Source of the DNA: VFKI01 sp033762075
GTDB lineage: Bacteria; Pseudomonadota; Gammaproteobacteria; DSM-16500
DNA length: 64,000 bases
NCBI GenBank assembly: GCA_033762075.1
Contig: JANRLY010000023.1
Location: 17,416-81,415 of the forward strand
Direction of reading: 5' to 3'
The notes beneath the pieces were generated by a model that made no database searches, was not told the origin of the DNA, and saw only the letters and a list, made by a program, of their open reading frames with translations. The position numbers and the translations under genes are program-made. Of this stretch, positions 53,311 through 62,461 are shown in pieces (position 1 is the stretch's first letter; every line of letters begins with the position of its first letter).

Positions 53311-53655
53311 TTAAATGTAGTTAAGGCGTTTGATGGCTTTTTCTATGCCTTTGGTCAAATTAATAATGTTTTTATTAGCTTTTGCATGTGTTTTATAGTA
53401 TTGACTGTGCTTCTCATGCGCTTTTTTAAATTTCTTGTGTGCAGCAGGTGAGTGCTTAGTCTTTAACATTTGTTTTTTATGTTCTTTAGATTTTTTTTCA
53501 AATGATTTTATTTCATCTGCATGGTATTTCAAAACTTTTTCGAGATTGCTTAGAGTATTGCGCACTCTTTTTTGATCCACTTTCCATTTTCTCTGATCAG
53601 CTAACCAGCGACTATGGTCTTTCTTCCATTTTCCATGATCCTTTGCAGTAGACAT
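53311..53655 (-). CDS. Small Lys/His-rich helical protein
   Basis: 114 aa from the ATG at 53655, chosen because GGAGAAG lies just upstream; the open frame continues to 53727 with no ribosome site. The protein is extremely basic, with aromatic-spaced repeats (HGKWKKDHSRWLADQRKWKV) and later KKFKKAHEKHSQYYKTHAKA. It is helical and lacks a signal peptide. Composition suggests nucleic-acid or polyanion binding, perhaps nucleoid-associated, but no family is recognised. Confidence 0.75.
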   Translation of the reverse strand: MSTAKDHGKWKKDHSRWLADQRKWKVDQKRVRNTLSNLEKVLKYHADEIKSFEKKSKEHKKQMLKTKHSPAAHKKFKKAHEKHSQYYKTHAKANKNIINLTKGIEKAIKRLNYI

Positions 53656-53830
53656 TTTGCTTCTCCTATCCGTTTGAGGTTTCATTATTGTAGCAAAAAA
53701 TAAAAGCAAATAGTGCAAATCGTCCACTACAGAAGATTTGAATCAGATTTAAAAACGAAATCAATAATCGATATAAATATAAATTATTTTCATATTATCA
53801 ATACGTTATTTAACTATTATTGAGTTTTCT

Positions 53831-54565
53831 CTAGCAAATATAATCAAGTTGTACAAGAAATTCATTCGTCTTTAAATGATTATAATTTAATGTTTGCGTA
53901 CTACTTTGAGATGCTGTCGTGCCGAGCCCAGCTTGACCTAAATCAACATAACGGTAGCTACCGCCTAAACGTACGTGTGTACTCACATCAACATCAACAC
54001 CTAAACCAACAGTATAACTAAATGAAGTTGCGGAATGATTAGCGAATGACGATTGCATCGGAACAGAAGCACCATCTAAAGATTGTTCTGAGTAACCATA
54101 TGATCGGTTAAATGCTAGACCAGCCCCTGCTAAGAGATAGGGATGCAGATTTTGTTTGAGTGTAAATAATAATTTCGTTTCAATTAAAATACGTTGATTT
54201 TTGGTTTTAAATTGATAGCTCAAATTATTAAATGACGGATCATTAAATTGAAGGATATCACCTTTTGTTGTTAATGTATTCGTCAGATAATAACTTAATC
54301 CAATTTGACCAAATATATTATGCTGGAATGCAGACTCAACGCCCACAAATAAATTATAAACACTCGCTTCACCGCGATGACTGCTTTTGTATGTATTTTC
54401 AAAAGGGGCAATGAGTGCAATGATTTTATTTTGTGTCAAATTAACATTATCAACACCGTAAGCAATACCAAAAACAGGATGAAGGTTTGAAAAAGCAAAT
54501 GCTGTATTCACGCTTGTAAAAGACAGTAATAGCACAATCCATTTATGCATCATAGTTTTTTTCAT
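53831..54565 (-). CDS. Outer-membrane beta-barrel protein (opacity/OmpA-like porin fold)
   Basis: About 244 aa with a signal peptide (MKKTMMHKWIVLLLSF, cleavage after AFA). The mature part is alternating polar/hydrophobic beta strands: HPVFGIAYGVDNV, GQIGLSYYLTN, LHPYLLAGAGLAFNRSYGY, SYTVGLGVDVDVSTHVRLGG and the C-terminal FLVQLDYIC. The strand count (about eight) fits small OmpA/Opa-like barrels. It ends with Cys rather than the aromatic residue preferred by the Bam machinery, though a Tyr lies two residues before. ATG at 54565 follows AAGGA. 29 nt downstream of the NlpC/P60-like gene's end on the same strand, so possibly co-transcribed. Confidence 0.88.
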   Translation of the reverse strand: MKKTMMHKWIVLLLSFTSVNTAFAFSNLHPVFGIAYGVDNVNLTQNKIIALIAPFENTYKSSHRGEASVYNLFVGVESAFQHNIFGQIGLSYYLTNTLTTKGDILQFNDPSFNNLSYQFKTKNQRILIETKLLFTLKQNLHPYLLAGAGLAFNRSYGYSEQSLDGASVPMQSSFANHSATSFSYTVGLGVDVDVSTHVRLGGSYRYVDLGQAGLGTTASQSSTQTLNYNHLKTNEFLVQLDYIC

Positions 54566-54594
54566 TTGCAAAAATCCTTGTCATCAATGTATTT

Positions 54595-56127
54595 TTAAAC
54601 AATAACCCTGCGCACGCCCCACAAGTCATTTAGATAAAAACAAGTTGTTAATACACGATAATCATAGCCTTGATAATGGCTGTCTGCTATCAACCAGTCG
54701 CCAGTGTTTGGTTGCCAAATACTTTGATCCGCACAAGGTGCGTCATTTGGCGCAACAAGAGAGGCATCAATATTGTCTGCACCAGTACCAACTTGTTTTC
54801 CGGTCCACATAATGACATGCGTCACTTCTGAAGTTGAGCCATCCGGATTGGGTTGAGGATCAGGTCCAGCGCCAGCAATATAAAGCATATCACCAGGTTG
54901 CAATACTGCTGCAACTTGTGCAACCGTCACAGTTTTTGTGAAAGTACCGCTGCTATTAATCCCCGAAAGATAACCCCCATGCCCTGCACATAACGTTGGT
55001 GTACCTGCTGAGTTCGGCCCAGAATTAGCATCAACAGTACCATCAACACAAACCAGATATCCTGCACGACTCGCATTATCTAGATATTGCCCAGCAAAAC
55101 TTCCGACGTTTTGTTGATTAGGCGATAAATTATCTTGAGGACAATTGATATTACCAGGACAACCTTCTTGTCCCGCTTGAAAATTCGTTTTGCTATCAAA
55201 TGGGATACCTAGTGTTGTATTCGTTCCGAATGCAAAATTATAAATAAAAGATGTCGTGTTACTGCAATCCATGCCGTACCACATTTGATTGTTGTTGACC
55301 CAGTTATTTGCTGTTTCACTTCCTTCACCCGAGTAGTTCCAACGCGCTTGTTGCCCATAATAAACAGAACCCGGCATCGTATCTACGGCAGGATTACAAT
55401 ACCCACCATCCGTTCCGCTAGCACTACGCAAGCTAGTGGGTGTCGCATAATCAGGATTGTAATGATGACAATAATTTAATTTTTGCGCTATCCAAAATGC
55501 GGCGGCTGCAATGACACGCTTCTGTTCCCAAGTGACCCCAGCACTCGTTGGGCAATTCGTGAGATCTGGATTTGAAGGACTTAATGGAAGTGGATTGCGT
55601 CCTGGCCCCCAGCCAGCCGAGAAAACACTTGTTGAATCAAAATTTTGTGACAGCTCGTAGTTAAAATTTGCATAATTGGAGTCACAATCTTGAGGAATAG
55701 GATCTTGCGTAACACTCATATTCAATCGATCAGGCGTGTAAGGTTGGCTGCAGTAGATTGGAGTTGATTGCGAATAACAAATAATCGGACCACTTGAAAC
55801 ACCGCCACTCAATTGACTAGTATCTAAAGTCACTTTCAATAAACAACTACTGCCGGCAGTGAGCGTAAAAGGATTTGAACAATACTGTGAGTTTGAAGAA
55901 ACAGAACTCGTGTCTGGTGTTATACCTGCAGGCATTTGGGCTAACCCAATATTTGACAAAGTATATTGTGTATTATTTGTGACTTGATAAACCGCGCTGC
56001 CAATCTCACCATTCATTAATGAGGATTGTACCGAAATATTGGGTGTGACTAAAAAAATGGGCGTGCTGCCAGCAAAACAGTGCGCACTAACAAGACTACA
56101 AATGCTACTTAAGATAATCCTTTTCAT
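54595..56127 (-). CDS. Secreted NlpC/P60-like protein with N-terminal beta-sandwich
   Basis: 510 aa. A signal peptide (cleavage near CFAG, residue 20) leads into a ~120-residue immunoglobulin-like segment (SAVYQVTNNTQYTLSNIGLA) with paired cysteines. Residues 200-510 look like an NlpC/P60-type papain-fold domain: Cys288 in WYGMDCSNTTSFIYNFAFG, His437 in VTHVIMWTGK and a further His484 in IADSHYQGYDYR. PGDMLYI just before His437 is typical of the family. It may cleave peptidoglycan stem peptides or act outside the cell. The ~16 cysteines of the mature protein point to an oxidising compartment. Confidence 0.78.
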   Translation of the reverse strand: MKRIILSSICSLVSAHCFAGSTPIFLVTPNISVQSSLMNGEIGSAVYQVTNNTQYTLSNIGLAQMPAGITPDTSSVSSNSQYCSNPFTLTAGSSCLLKVTLDTSQLSGGVSSGPIICYSQSTPIYCSQPYTPDRLNMSVTQDPIPQDCDSNYANFNYELSQNFDSTSVFSAGWGPGRNPLPLSPSNPDLTNCPTSAGVTWEQKRVIAAAAFWIAQKLNYCHHYNPDYATPTSLRSASGTDGGYCNPAVDTMPGSVYYGQQARWNYSGEGSETANNWVNNNQMWYGMDCSNTTSFIYNFAFGTNTTLGIPFDSKTNFQAGQEGCPGNINCPQDNLSPNQQNVGSFAGQYLDNASRAGYLVCVDGTVDANSGPNSAGTPTLCAGHGGYLSGINSSGTFTKTVTVAQVAAVLQPGDMLYIAGAGPDPQPNPDGSTSEVTHVIMWTGKQVGTGADNIDASLVAPNDAPCADQSIWQPNTGDWLIADSHYQGYDYRVLTTCFYLNDLWGVRRVIV

Positions 56128-56313
56128 CTGTCATCCTTAACAAATCATACGCTTAGAATATGCCTGAGCATTGTTATACCAGGACCTGCAATCTCATACA
56201 ACTCACGAGAATTTTCTGAGAAATATAAATTGTCTTCATCAAGAAGATTACGGTAATCTACCGCATTAGACACAATTGGCTTTACTATTTTGCTTTGATC
56301 GATAAGGCGTACT

Positions 56314-56556
56314 ATGACTAAATATTATATTGCTTGTTTATTGATGTTTTTTGCTAATATTTCGGCTTGCTGGTCTTTGCCTGCACCAAAATATTTAAGT
56401 GTTTATCATTGGAAGCATTGTGTTCACACTGTGACTCTGGGAACAGCACGTTTTGTTTGTCTGCCAGCACAGAAACCTTTTCATTGTCCAACAGCATCTT
56501 GGGAACAGTTAACTAAAAAACACCTCATGGAAAGTTGCTCGTCTTTGAAAAACTAA
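56314..56556 (+). CDS. Small secreted Cys-containing protein
   Basis: 80 aa with a signal peptide (MTKYYIACLLMFFANISACW, cleavage near CWS-L). The mature ~58 residues have four to five Cys (KHCVHTVTLGTARFVCLPAQ, FHCPTASW, MESCSS), probably in disulphides. No family recognised. It lies immediately (7 nt) upstream of the serine hydrolase gene and may be co-transcribed with the hydrolase/NamZ pair. The ribosome site is poor. Confidence 0.65.
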   Translation: MTKYYIACLLMFFANISACWSLPAPKYLSVYHWKHCVHTVTLGTARFVCLPAQKPFHCPTASWEQLTKKHLMESCSSLKN

Positions 56557-56563
56557 AGTTTAT

Positions 56564-57853
56564 ATGCGTACACACATTTTATTTTTTCACGCGGTCGTGC
56601 TGCTTGTTGTGTTACTAGTTCCGATCAGTAGTTTTGCTAAATCGCTATTATTTGGGGCAGGTGTACGCCACTTTCCACCCGGGGCATCTTCAACCCTCAT
56701 ACCAGCAAGTTCTGGTGTACGAAGCGATCAGCTGCAAAATATATCGCGCGTTATACAATCTTCGATTGCAGCAAGCTATTATCCTGGTGCAGTCGTGTTA
56801 GTTTATCATCATCATCGTAAAATTTATCAAGGTATATTTGGTAATCAACAAATTCTTCCCTCAATTGTGCCAATGCGATTAACAGTTATTTTCGACTTAG
56901 CATCGCTTACCAAGGTAATAGCAACTACGACAGCAATTATGCAATTAGTAGAGCAGGGACGTCTTGAATTGGATGCGCCAGTTGCAGAGTATTGGCCAGC
57001 GTTTGCTACACATGGTAAAGCGAATATTACTATACGTGAATTATTAACACATACATCGGGTTTACAAGCAGATGTGAGTAACTCTGAAAATAATATTTTG
57101 CAAAAGGTTGTTCAACTTACGCCTCAATATACACCTGGCACGCGGTATTTATATAGTGATCTTGGTTTTATTGTATTGGGTGAATTGGTACGAATTATTT
57201 CAGGCGAACCACTGGATGTTTATGCAACTAAAAATATTTTTATGCCACTCGGGATGCATAATACATTTTTTAATCCTCCATTGCGTTTACAAAAACGTAT
57301 CGCACCAACTGATCTCGAAGATGGCAAACTATATTGGGGGACAGTCCAAGATCCACTAGCACGCGCCATGGGTGGAGTTTCTGGGCACGCTGGTTTATTT
57401 TCAACGGCCACAGATTTAGCTCGATTTACACAAATGATGCTTTCAGATGGCAAAATATCTTTTGCATCAAAAAAATCATCGAGTTGGATATTAAGCCCTT
57501 TAACAATATTAAAAATGACGACTTCGCAAACACCATCGAGTGTAACAGAAGCACATGGTTTGGGATGGGATATAGACAGTCGTTTTTCTAGTCGTGGCAT
57601 ATTGCTACCGACGCAATCATATGGTCACACAGGATGGACAGGGACATCCATTTGGTTAGATCCAGCCACACAAACTGCAATTATTTTTTTAACGAGTCGT
57701 ACTCATCCAAAACCTGATTTAAATAATCAAGTTGTTGAGGATCGACGCTTAATTGCAAATATTGTTGCTGCTAGTCTGACAGATGTTCATTCAGTTTCAA
57801 CATATCACAATACTTTTTCTGGTGAGTTACAAAGGGCGTATGCTACCCAATGA
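56564..57853 (+). CDS. Secreted serine hydrolase, beta-lactamase class C / PBP-like
   Basis: 429 aa with an N-terminal signal sequence (VVLLVVLLVPISSFA). The serine beta-lactamase-like triad is visible: SLTK at 114-117 (nucleophile Ser114, Lys117), YSD at 197-199 in place of YxN, and HTG in SYGHTGWTGTSIW near residue 349. GRLELDAPVAEYWP and TIRELLTHTSG are typical of the beta-lactamase/esterase family (COG1680). It overlaps the next gene, a NamZ-type muramidase, by 4 nt; paired genes of these two families are known from peptidoglycan-turnover loci. Likely a D-alanyl peptidase or esterase rather than an antibiotic-resistance enzyme. Confidence 0.9.
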   Translation: MRTHILFFHAVVLLVVLLVPISSFAKSLLFGAGVRHFPPGASSTLIPASSGVRSDQLQNISRVIQSSIAASYYPGAVVLVYHHHRKIYQGIFGNQQILPSIVPMRLTVIFDLASLTKVIATTTAIMQLVEQGRLELDAPVAEYWPAFATHGKANITIRELLTHTSGLQADVSNSENNILQKVVQLTPQYTPGTRYLYSDLGFIVLGELVRIISGEPLDVYATKNIFMPLGMHNTFFNPPLRLQKRIAPTDLEDGKLYWGTVQDPLARAMGGVSGHAGLFSTATDLARFTQMMLSDGKISFASKKSSSWILSPLTILKMTTSQTPSSVTEAHGLGWDIDSRFSSRGILLPTQSYGHTGWTGTSIWLDPATQTAIIFLTSRTHPKPDLNNQVVEDRRLIANIVAASLTDVHSVSTYHNTFSGELQRAYATQ

Positions 57854-59031
57854 AAACAATTATGCGATTTTTATTTATATTATTGCTATTTTTTAGCACT
57901 CATTGCATCGCTGCAGACAATATTCTTCCTGGTGCAGCACGCTTGTCACTGTACTTGCCTTTATTGAAAGGAAAACGTGTGGCAGTATTGGCGAATCAGG
58001 GTTCGTTAATTGGAAAAAAAGATTTAGTCACTGTCTTGTTACAACATCATATTCATATCGTTAAAATATTTTCACCTGAGCATGGATTTTCAATTAATCA
58101 GGATACACAGATTAAAAATTCTATTAATGTAAAAAATAAAATTCCTGTCATTTCTCTATATGGAAAAAAACTCACACCTGCTGCTTCCGATTTGCTTGAT
58201 GTCGATGTCATTGTATTTGATATTCAAGATGTTGGTGTGCGCTTTTATACATATATTTCAACACTACAAAAATTAATGGAAGCAGCAGTGCGTTATAACA
58301 AACCGCTTATTATTTTAGACAGACCCAATCCTAATGGTTTTTATGTCGATGGGCCTGTGTTAGATTTTAAATACAAATCATTTACAGGTATGCAACCGAT
58401 TCCTATTGTCTACGGGATGACTGAAGGTGAATATGCGAAGATGTTACAAGGTGAGCAATGGTTAAATGTCACGCCGCGATCACTTGCTCAATCTTTGCAG
58501 CTAACAGTAATTCCTTGTTTGCACTATACTCATCATAGTTATTATGTGCCGCCGGTCAAACCCTCACCGAATCTTCCTAATATTCAATCTATTTATTGGT
58601 ATCCTTCCATTGGCTTGATGGAAGCAACTGCAATGAGTGTTGGACGTGGTACAGCAAAGCCTTTTCAAACATTTGGCCATCCATCACTCAAAAAAATGCA
58701 TTTAGCATTTTCATTTGTGCCACAAGCATCGGCGATTACTTTGTCACCCATCTATCATGGCAAACGTTGTTACGGCTGGAATTTAACAGGAACCACACAC
58801 GAAACACTCCAGAAGATAGCAGGCAAATTACAAATTCGATATCTCATAAAAGCATATCGATTATTTCCAGATAAAGATCATTTTTTTAAAGGTTTTGAAT
58901 ATGCTGCGGGTAACATACAGCTAGAAAAGCAAATAAAAGCAGGGATGAGTGAAAAACAAATCCGTGCAAGTTGGGCATCAAAACTGAATCAGTTTAAAAA
59001 AATTAGACAGAAATATTTACTTTATGCTTAA
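57850..59031 (+). CDS. namZ: DUF1343 exo-beta-N-acetylmuramidase, NamZ-like
   Basis: 393 aa with a signal peptide (MKTIMRFLFILLLFFSTHCI). It carries the DUF1343/NamZ signature series: RVAVLANQGSLIGKKDLVTV, KIFSPEHGF, VIVFDIQDVGVRFYTYISTL (about 116-135), LIILDRPNPNGFYVDGPVLD and IPIVYGMTEGEYAKML. NamZ enzymes remove MurNAc from the non-reducing end of peptidoglycan fragments. The ATG overlaps the TGA of the serine hydrolase gene, so the two are translated together and probably act in turn on wall fragments in the periplasm. Confidence 0.92.
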   Translation: MKTIMRFLFILLLFFSTHCIAADNILPGAARLSLYLPLLKGKRVAVLANQGSLIGKKDLVTVLLQHHIHIVKIFSPEHGFSINQDTQIKNSINVKNKIPVISLYGKKLTPAASDLLDVDVIVFDIQDVGVRFYTYISTLQKLMEAAVRYNKPLIILDRPNPNGFYVDGPVLDFKYKSFTGMQPIPIVYGMTEGEYAKMLQGEQWLNVTPRSLAQSLQLTVIPCLHYTHHSYYVPPVKPSPNLPNIQSIYWYPSIGLMEATAMSVGRGTAKPFQTFGHPSLKKMHLAFSFVPQASAITLSPIYHGKRCYGWNLTGTTHETLQKIAGKLQIRYLIKAYRLFPDKDHFFKGFEYAAGNIQLEKQIKAGMSEKQIRASWASKLNQFKKIRQKYLLYA

Positions 59032-59189
59032 GCCTGATAGGAAAAACCCTACCTTCATCTGATAGTAGGGCAGGTGAAGTCATCGTTGGCGTAAAATGAA
59101 TTCATAAAAATGATGATTTTAAACGTTACCGAAATGTGAGATTCTATAAGACTCAATTTTGTCACTGAAAACCTATCTCGGGGTTCTTG

Positions 59190-59594
59190 ATGAAGACGAA
59201 AACAAAGATAAATAAAGCGTTGCTTATTGATAATATGCAGAAAATAAATATAAGAAATTACTGGGTCTATATTTTACTTTGTGAAAATAAGAATTATTAT
59301 ACAGGTTACACGAATGATCTTAAAAAACGTTATCGTTCTCATGTGTTAAAGATAGGAAAATGTAAATATACACGTAGCTTTAAACCGATCACTATCGCAC
59401 AATGTTGGAAAATTAAAGGGGATAAATCATTTGCAATGAAAATAGAGCGATACATTAAAACATTATCACGAGAAGATAAGCAAAAAATTATTCTGCGCCC
59501 ATCGTCTCTTTCGAGTGATTCACGCGTAGAAACGATCTCAAAACGACAAAGATTAATATACATTTCACTAACAGAGAAGGATAAGTTATCTTGA
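59190..59594 (+). CDS. GIY-YIG nuclease-fold protein, second copy type
   Basis: 134 aa. YWVYILLCENKNYYTGYTND (about residues 26-45) with KKRYRSH is the GIY-YIG core of the YhbQ/UPF0213 group; SFAMKIERYIKTLSREDKQK follows. A poorly conserved N-terminal extension of about 23 residues precedes it; a start at 59235 (MQKINIRNYW) would remove most of it. It differs clearly from the repeat-associated GIY-YIG protein at 26736 and no palindromic repeat adjoins it. Stop codon overlaps the TTG start of the next gene. Confidence 0.87.
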   Translation: MKTKTKINKALLIDNMQKINIRNYWVYILLCENKNYYTGYTNDLKKRYRSHVLKIGKCKYTRSFKPITIAQCWKIKGDKSFAMKIERYIKTLSREDKQKIILRPSSLSSDSRVETISKRQRLIYISLTEKDKLS

Positions 59595-59923
59595 AACGCT
59601 TCGCTATCGTACTATGTAATCTTCTCATCGCTGTCATTGGTATATTTTCTATTTTTCTTGCAATGACAGCGCCGATGTTATTTGATGCGCCAGGCTCAGA
59701 AAATAATAAAATTTTATGGGTTGTATTTTGGGCTGCTGTCATTTTACCATTTACATGTTTTGGTTCATTGATTTCTTCGTGGATTGTTTTATTTAAAACT
59801 AAAAATATCAAAATCGGATTGTGCACATTATTTATACCTCCCGGTATTGTAATTACAGTATTAATTATGAGTCTTATGCTGATTCAATTTTACTGCCAAG
59901 GAAATTTTTCATGCAGCCCATAA
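59591..59923 (+). CDS. Small membrane protein, three helices
   Basis: 110 aa with three hydrophobic segments (about residues 5-27, 41-66, 77-101) and no recognised family. It starts with TTG at 59591, which overlaps the TGA of the GIY-YIG gene (TTGA); AAGGA lies 9 nt upstream. This tight packing is the main evidence for the start. The zinc metallopeptidase gene begins 12 nt after its stop, so the three genes 59190-60520 look like one unit. Confidence 0.7.
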   Translation: MKRFAIVLCNLLIAVIGIFSIFLAMTAPMLFDAPGSENNKILWVVFWAAVILPFTCFGSLISSWIVLFKTKNIKIGLCTLFIPPGIVITVLIMSLMLIQFYCQGNFSCSP

Positions 59924-59935
59924 AAAGAGTCACTA

Positions 59936-60520
59936 ATGATGGACCTTAAATTAGATGATGTAGATGTAAAAATAACTCAGAAAAAAATAAAACATGCTTA
60001 TTTAAGTGTTTCAGCGCCATATGGTCATGTGAAATTGTCTGTGCCGAAAACAATGCCAATTGAAAAAATTCATGCTTTTGTCATTTCAAAATTGAAATGG
60101 ATAAAAAAACAAAAAGCTAAATTTATTGTTCAAGAACATGAAGCGATGAATATTCACCATGGACCTGGCGACTTAAAGAAGCAAGCTTTGTTGGACGCTT
60201 CGTATAAAAAGCAATTAATCGAAAAAGTGAATACATTGATCCCTCAATGGGAAAAGATAATAAATGTTTCAGTTTCAAAAGTTACAATACGTAAAATGCG
60301 AACCCGATGGGGAAGTTGTTCCCCAAAATCACGCTCGATTCGCATTAACCTGGAATTGGCAAAAAAACCGTTTGAATGTCTTGAGTATGTTGTTGTGCAT
60401 GAGTTAGTTCACTTACTAGAGGCATCACACAATAAACGGTTTGTTGCATTGATGGATAGGTTCCTCCCAAAATGGCGTTTTTATCGTAATGAATTGAATA
60501 GATTGCAGATGGCGAAATAG
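59936..60520 (+). CDS. YgjP/DUF45-family zinc metallopeptidase
   Basis: 194 aa. The core TRWGSCSPKSRSIRINLELA (about residues 122-141) and zinc site YVVVHELVHLLEASHNKRF (about 151-169, HExxH plus a third His) define the DUF45 / M48-like family. The N-terminal half (YLSVSAPYGHVKLSVPK, ISKLKWIKKQKAKF) is also typical of YgjP. Role in the cell is unclear; some are linked to restriction loci, which I do not see here. Last gene of the GIY-YIG / membrane protein unit. Confidence 0.92.
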   Translation: MMDLKLDDVDVKITQKKIKHAYLSVSAPYGHVKLSVPKTMPIEKIHAFVISKLKWIKKQKAKFIVQEHEAMNIHHGPGDLKKQALLDASYKKQLIEKVNTLIPQWEKIINVSVSKVTIRKMRTRWGSCSPKSRSIRINLELAKKPFECLEYVVVHELVHLLEASHNKRFVALMDRFLPKWRFYRNELNRLQMAK

Positions 60521-60663
60521 ATTAGGCGCCGTACAAATTTATGCCTGAAAGCCTTCCAGGCTTATCGCTGGAATCGCTAAATTCAGCTCATTTTTATTAT
60601 TTCATTTTTTGCAAAAGAATATAATAATAGGGTGTTATTTTAATATTTACAGATGAGCAACCA

Positions 60664-62121
60664 ATGATAAACTTTACTAAGTGGGCCGCTTTATTTTTAT
60701 TATATATTTTACCGGTCAGTGTTTTAGCAAATTCCGATTTAATCATTATTAATGCTAAAATGATCAATACTACAGAAAAAACCATGTTTCCAAGAGAAGG
60801 GTATATCATCATACATGATGGAAAAATTAAAAAAGTAGGATTTGGAAAAATACCAAACATAAAAAATAGCCGCGTGTATAATGCAAAACACCAATATCTT
60901 ATTCCCGGACTAATAGATTCTCATAATCATATAAATGTTGTCCCAGGATTGGCGGACGATATATCTCATCCTGATTTAGTAACAGAATATCGCAAACAAT
61001 TGCCCAGCAGTTATCTTTATTTCGGATATACAACGATTATTGATCTTGTTATAGATAAATCGGAAATTTTTAATTCAAACCCAAAACATCCTGATTTGTA
61101 CACTTGCGGTGGTGGAATCATGAGTGCAAATGGTTATCCTATGAGTGAATTTCCAGAAAATTTGCGCTTTAAGATGTTTCCCAATTTTTTGTATGAAAGG
61201 AATAAAGGCGTTAAATTACCGGAGGGTATCAATCCTGCAGATCATACTCCCTCAGCCATTATTAGAAGAATCGTAAATTCAAATGCAAAATGCGTGAAGA
61301 TATTTTATGAGCCTGGTTTTGGAGCAAGTAAAAATTTGCCATTACCTAGCTTAGATGCTGTTAGGCAAATAGTCATTTTAGCCCACAAACATCATCTGCC
61401 TGTTTTAATTCATGCAAACTCTTTAGTTGCCCAAAAATTTGTTTTGGACTCAGGCGCAGATATTTTTGCGCATGGCATGTGGAACTGGAAGCCTTACGAT
61501 GGAAGTCCAGGATTGCCTTCTCCGATAAAGCATATGTTAGACCAGGTTATCCTCAGACACCTTGGCTATCAACCAACCATGCAAGTTATCCAGGGCTTGC
61601 AGGCCTTACTCGATCCTCATTTTCTTGAGGATCAACAGTTACTCAATGTCACTCCTCGGCCATTATTAGATTGGTATAAAACGAAAGAAGGGCAGTGGTA
61701 TACCAACTTGATTGTTGATGGCTTACCAAAATCAACTGTTAGTAATCGACTTACATCAAAAGAAGATCAAGTTAGCCGTGTTGTGAAATATATTCAAAAG
61801 AACCATGGCAATTTATTATTTGGGACTGACACGCCTTCCAGTCCCACATACGGAAATCCTCCAGGGTATAATGGTTATTTAGAAATGAAAGATTGGTATC
61901 AAGCAGGTGTTCCATTGTCAGAAATATTAATTTCAGCAACAATCAGAAATGCAAAATTTTTTCATCTGGAAAAAAAATACGGCAGCCTATCAGCAGGTAA
62001 AATTGCAAATTTAGTTATCATGAAAAAAAATCCACTAAATGACATTTCGGCATATGACAGTATTACAACCGTCATTTTACACGGGCAGTTTTACGATAGG
62101 CATGTTTTTTCAGCCCAGTAA
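60664..62121 (+). CDS. Secreted amidohydrolase-family enzyme
   Basis: 485 aa with a signal peptide (MINFTKWAALFLLYILPVSV, cleavage after VLA). Metal ligands of the amidohydrolase TIM barrel are present: HxH in LIDSHNHINVVPGL (about 95-108), candidate Lys in CVKIFYEPGFG, His in VLIHANS, His in IFAHGMW and Asp in LLFGTDTPSSP (about 381-391). The C-terminal YGSLSAGKIANLVIMKKNPL is the family's closing beta-sandwich strand. It resembles imidazolonepropionase-like or prolidase-like secreted hydrolases; the substrate is not known. Confidence 0.9.
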   Translation: MINFTKWAALFLLYILPVSVLANSDLIIINAKMINTTEKTMFPREGYIIIHDGKIKKVGFGKIPNIKNSRVYNAKHQYLIPGLIDSHNHINVVPGLADDISHPDLVTEYRKQLPSSYLYFGYTTIIDLVIDKSEIFNSNPKHPDLYTCGGGIMSANGYPMSEFPENLRFKMFPNFLYERNKGVKLPEGINPADHTPSAIIRRIVNSNAKCVKIFYEPGFGASKNLPLPSLDAVRQIVILAHKHHLPVLIHANSLVAQKFVLDSGADIFAHGMWNWKPYDGSPGLPSPIKHMLDQVILRHLGYQPTMQVIQGLQALLDPHFLEDQQLLNVTPRPLLDWYKTKEGQWYTNLIVDGLPKSTVSNRLTSKEDQVSRVVKYIQKNHGNLLFGTDTPSSPTYGNPPGYNGYLEMKDWYQAGVPLSEILISATIRNAKFFHLEKKYGSLSAGKIANLVIMKKNPLNDISAYDSITTVILHGQFYDRHVFSAQ

Positions 62122-62461
62122 AAGCCAAACAAAGGAAATCTAGAAAGTTTTTGTATGTTTGAACTTTGGGGAGTTAATATATACCATATGCAAAGTGGCA
62201 TCTCGTCGTAGCGTCCTTACTCTAGAGTCTGCATGGTTATACGGCTAAAATGATCGCCCGTAAACTGCGTATTCTTTTCGTACTATTGGATCCTATATTG
62301 CATCCTTGAAAAATCGTTTCGGAGAAAATTCCAAATCCGAGTTGGTTGCTATTATTTCCCAAGAATATTGATACCGTATTTTATACGGTATGCAACCATT
62401 GCGCTTGCGACTATCCTCTCGCTCGTTATTAATTAATATTTATTAAGTGAGGAGTAGTGTC
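62122..62461. other. 340-nt gap with one hairpin
   Basis: No gene is seen between the amidohydrolase and the ankyrin-like gene. The only clear structure is a perfect 9-bp inverted repeat ATACCGTAT TTT ATACGGTAT (62371-62391), enclosed by GGTTGC (62344-62349) and GCAACC (62392-62397). It lies about 65 nt upstream of the ankyrin-like start, so it could be an operator or a leader hairpin. The stretch 62200-62360 is less AT-rich than its flanks and holds several in-frame stops in all frames. Confidence 0.6.

Noticed and set aside
56564..57853. Antibiotic-resistance class C beta-lactamase
   Set aside because: YSD replaces YxN and the gene is coupled to a NamZ muramidase, so a wall-fragment hydrolase/esterase is more likely.
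60597..60860. 87-codon minus-strand frame
   Set aside because: Overlaps the signal peptide and N-terminus of the amidohydrolase on the other strand; hydrophobicity is a shadow effect.
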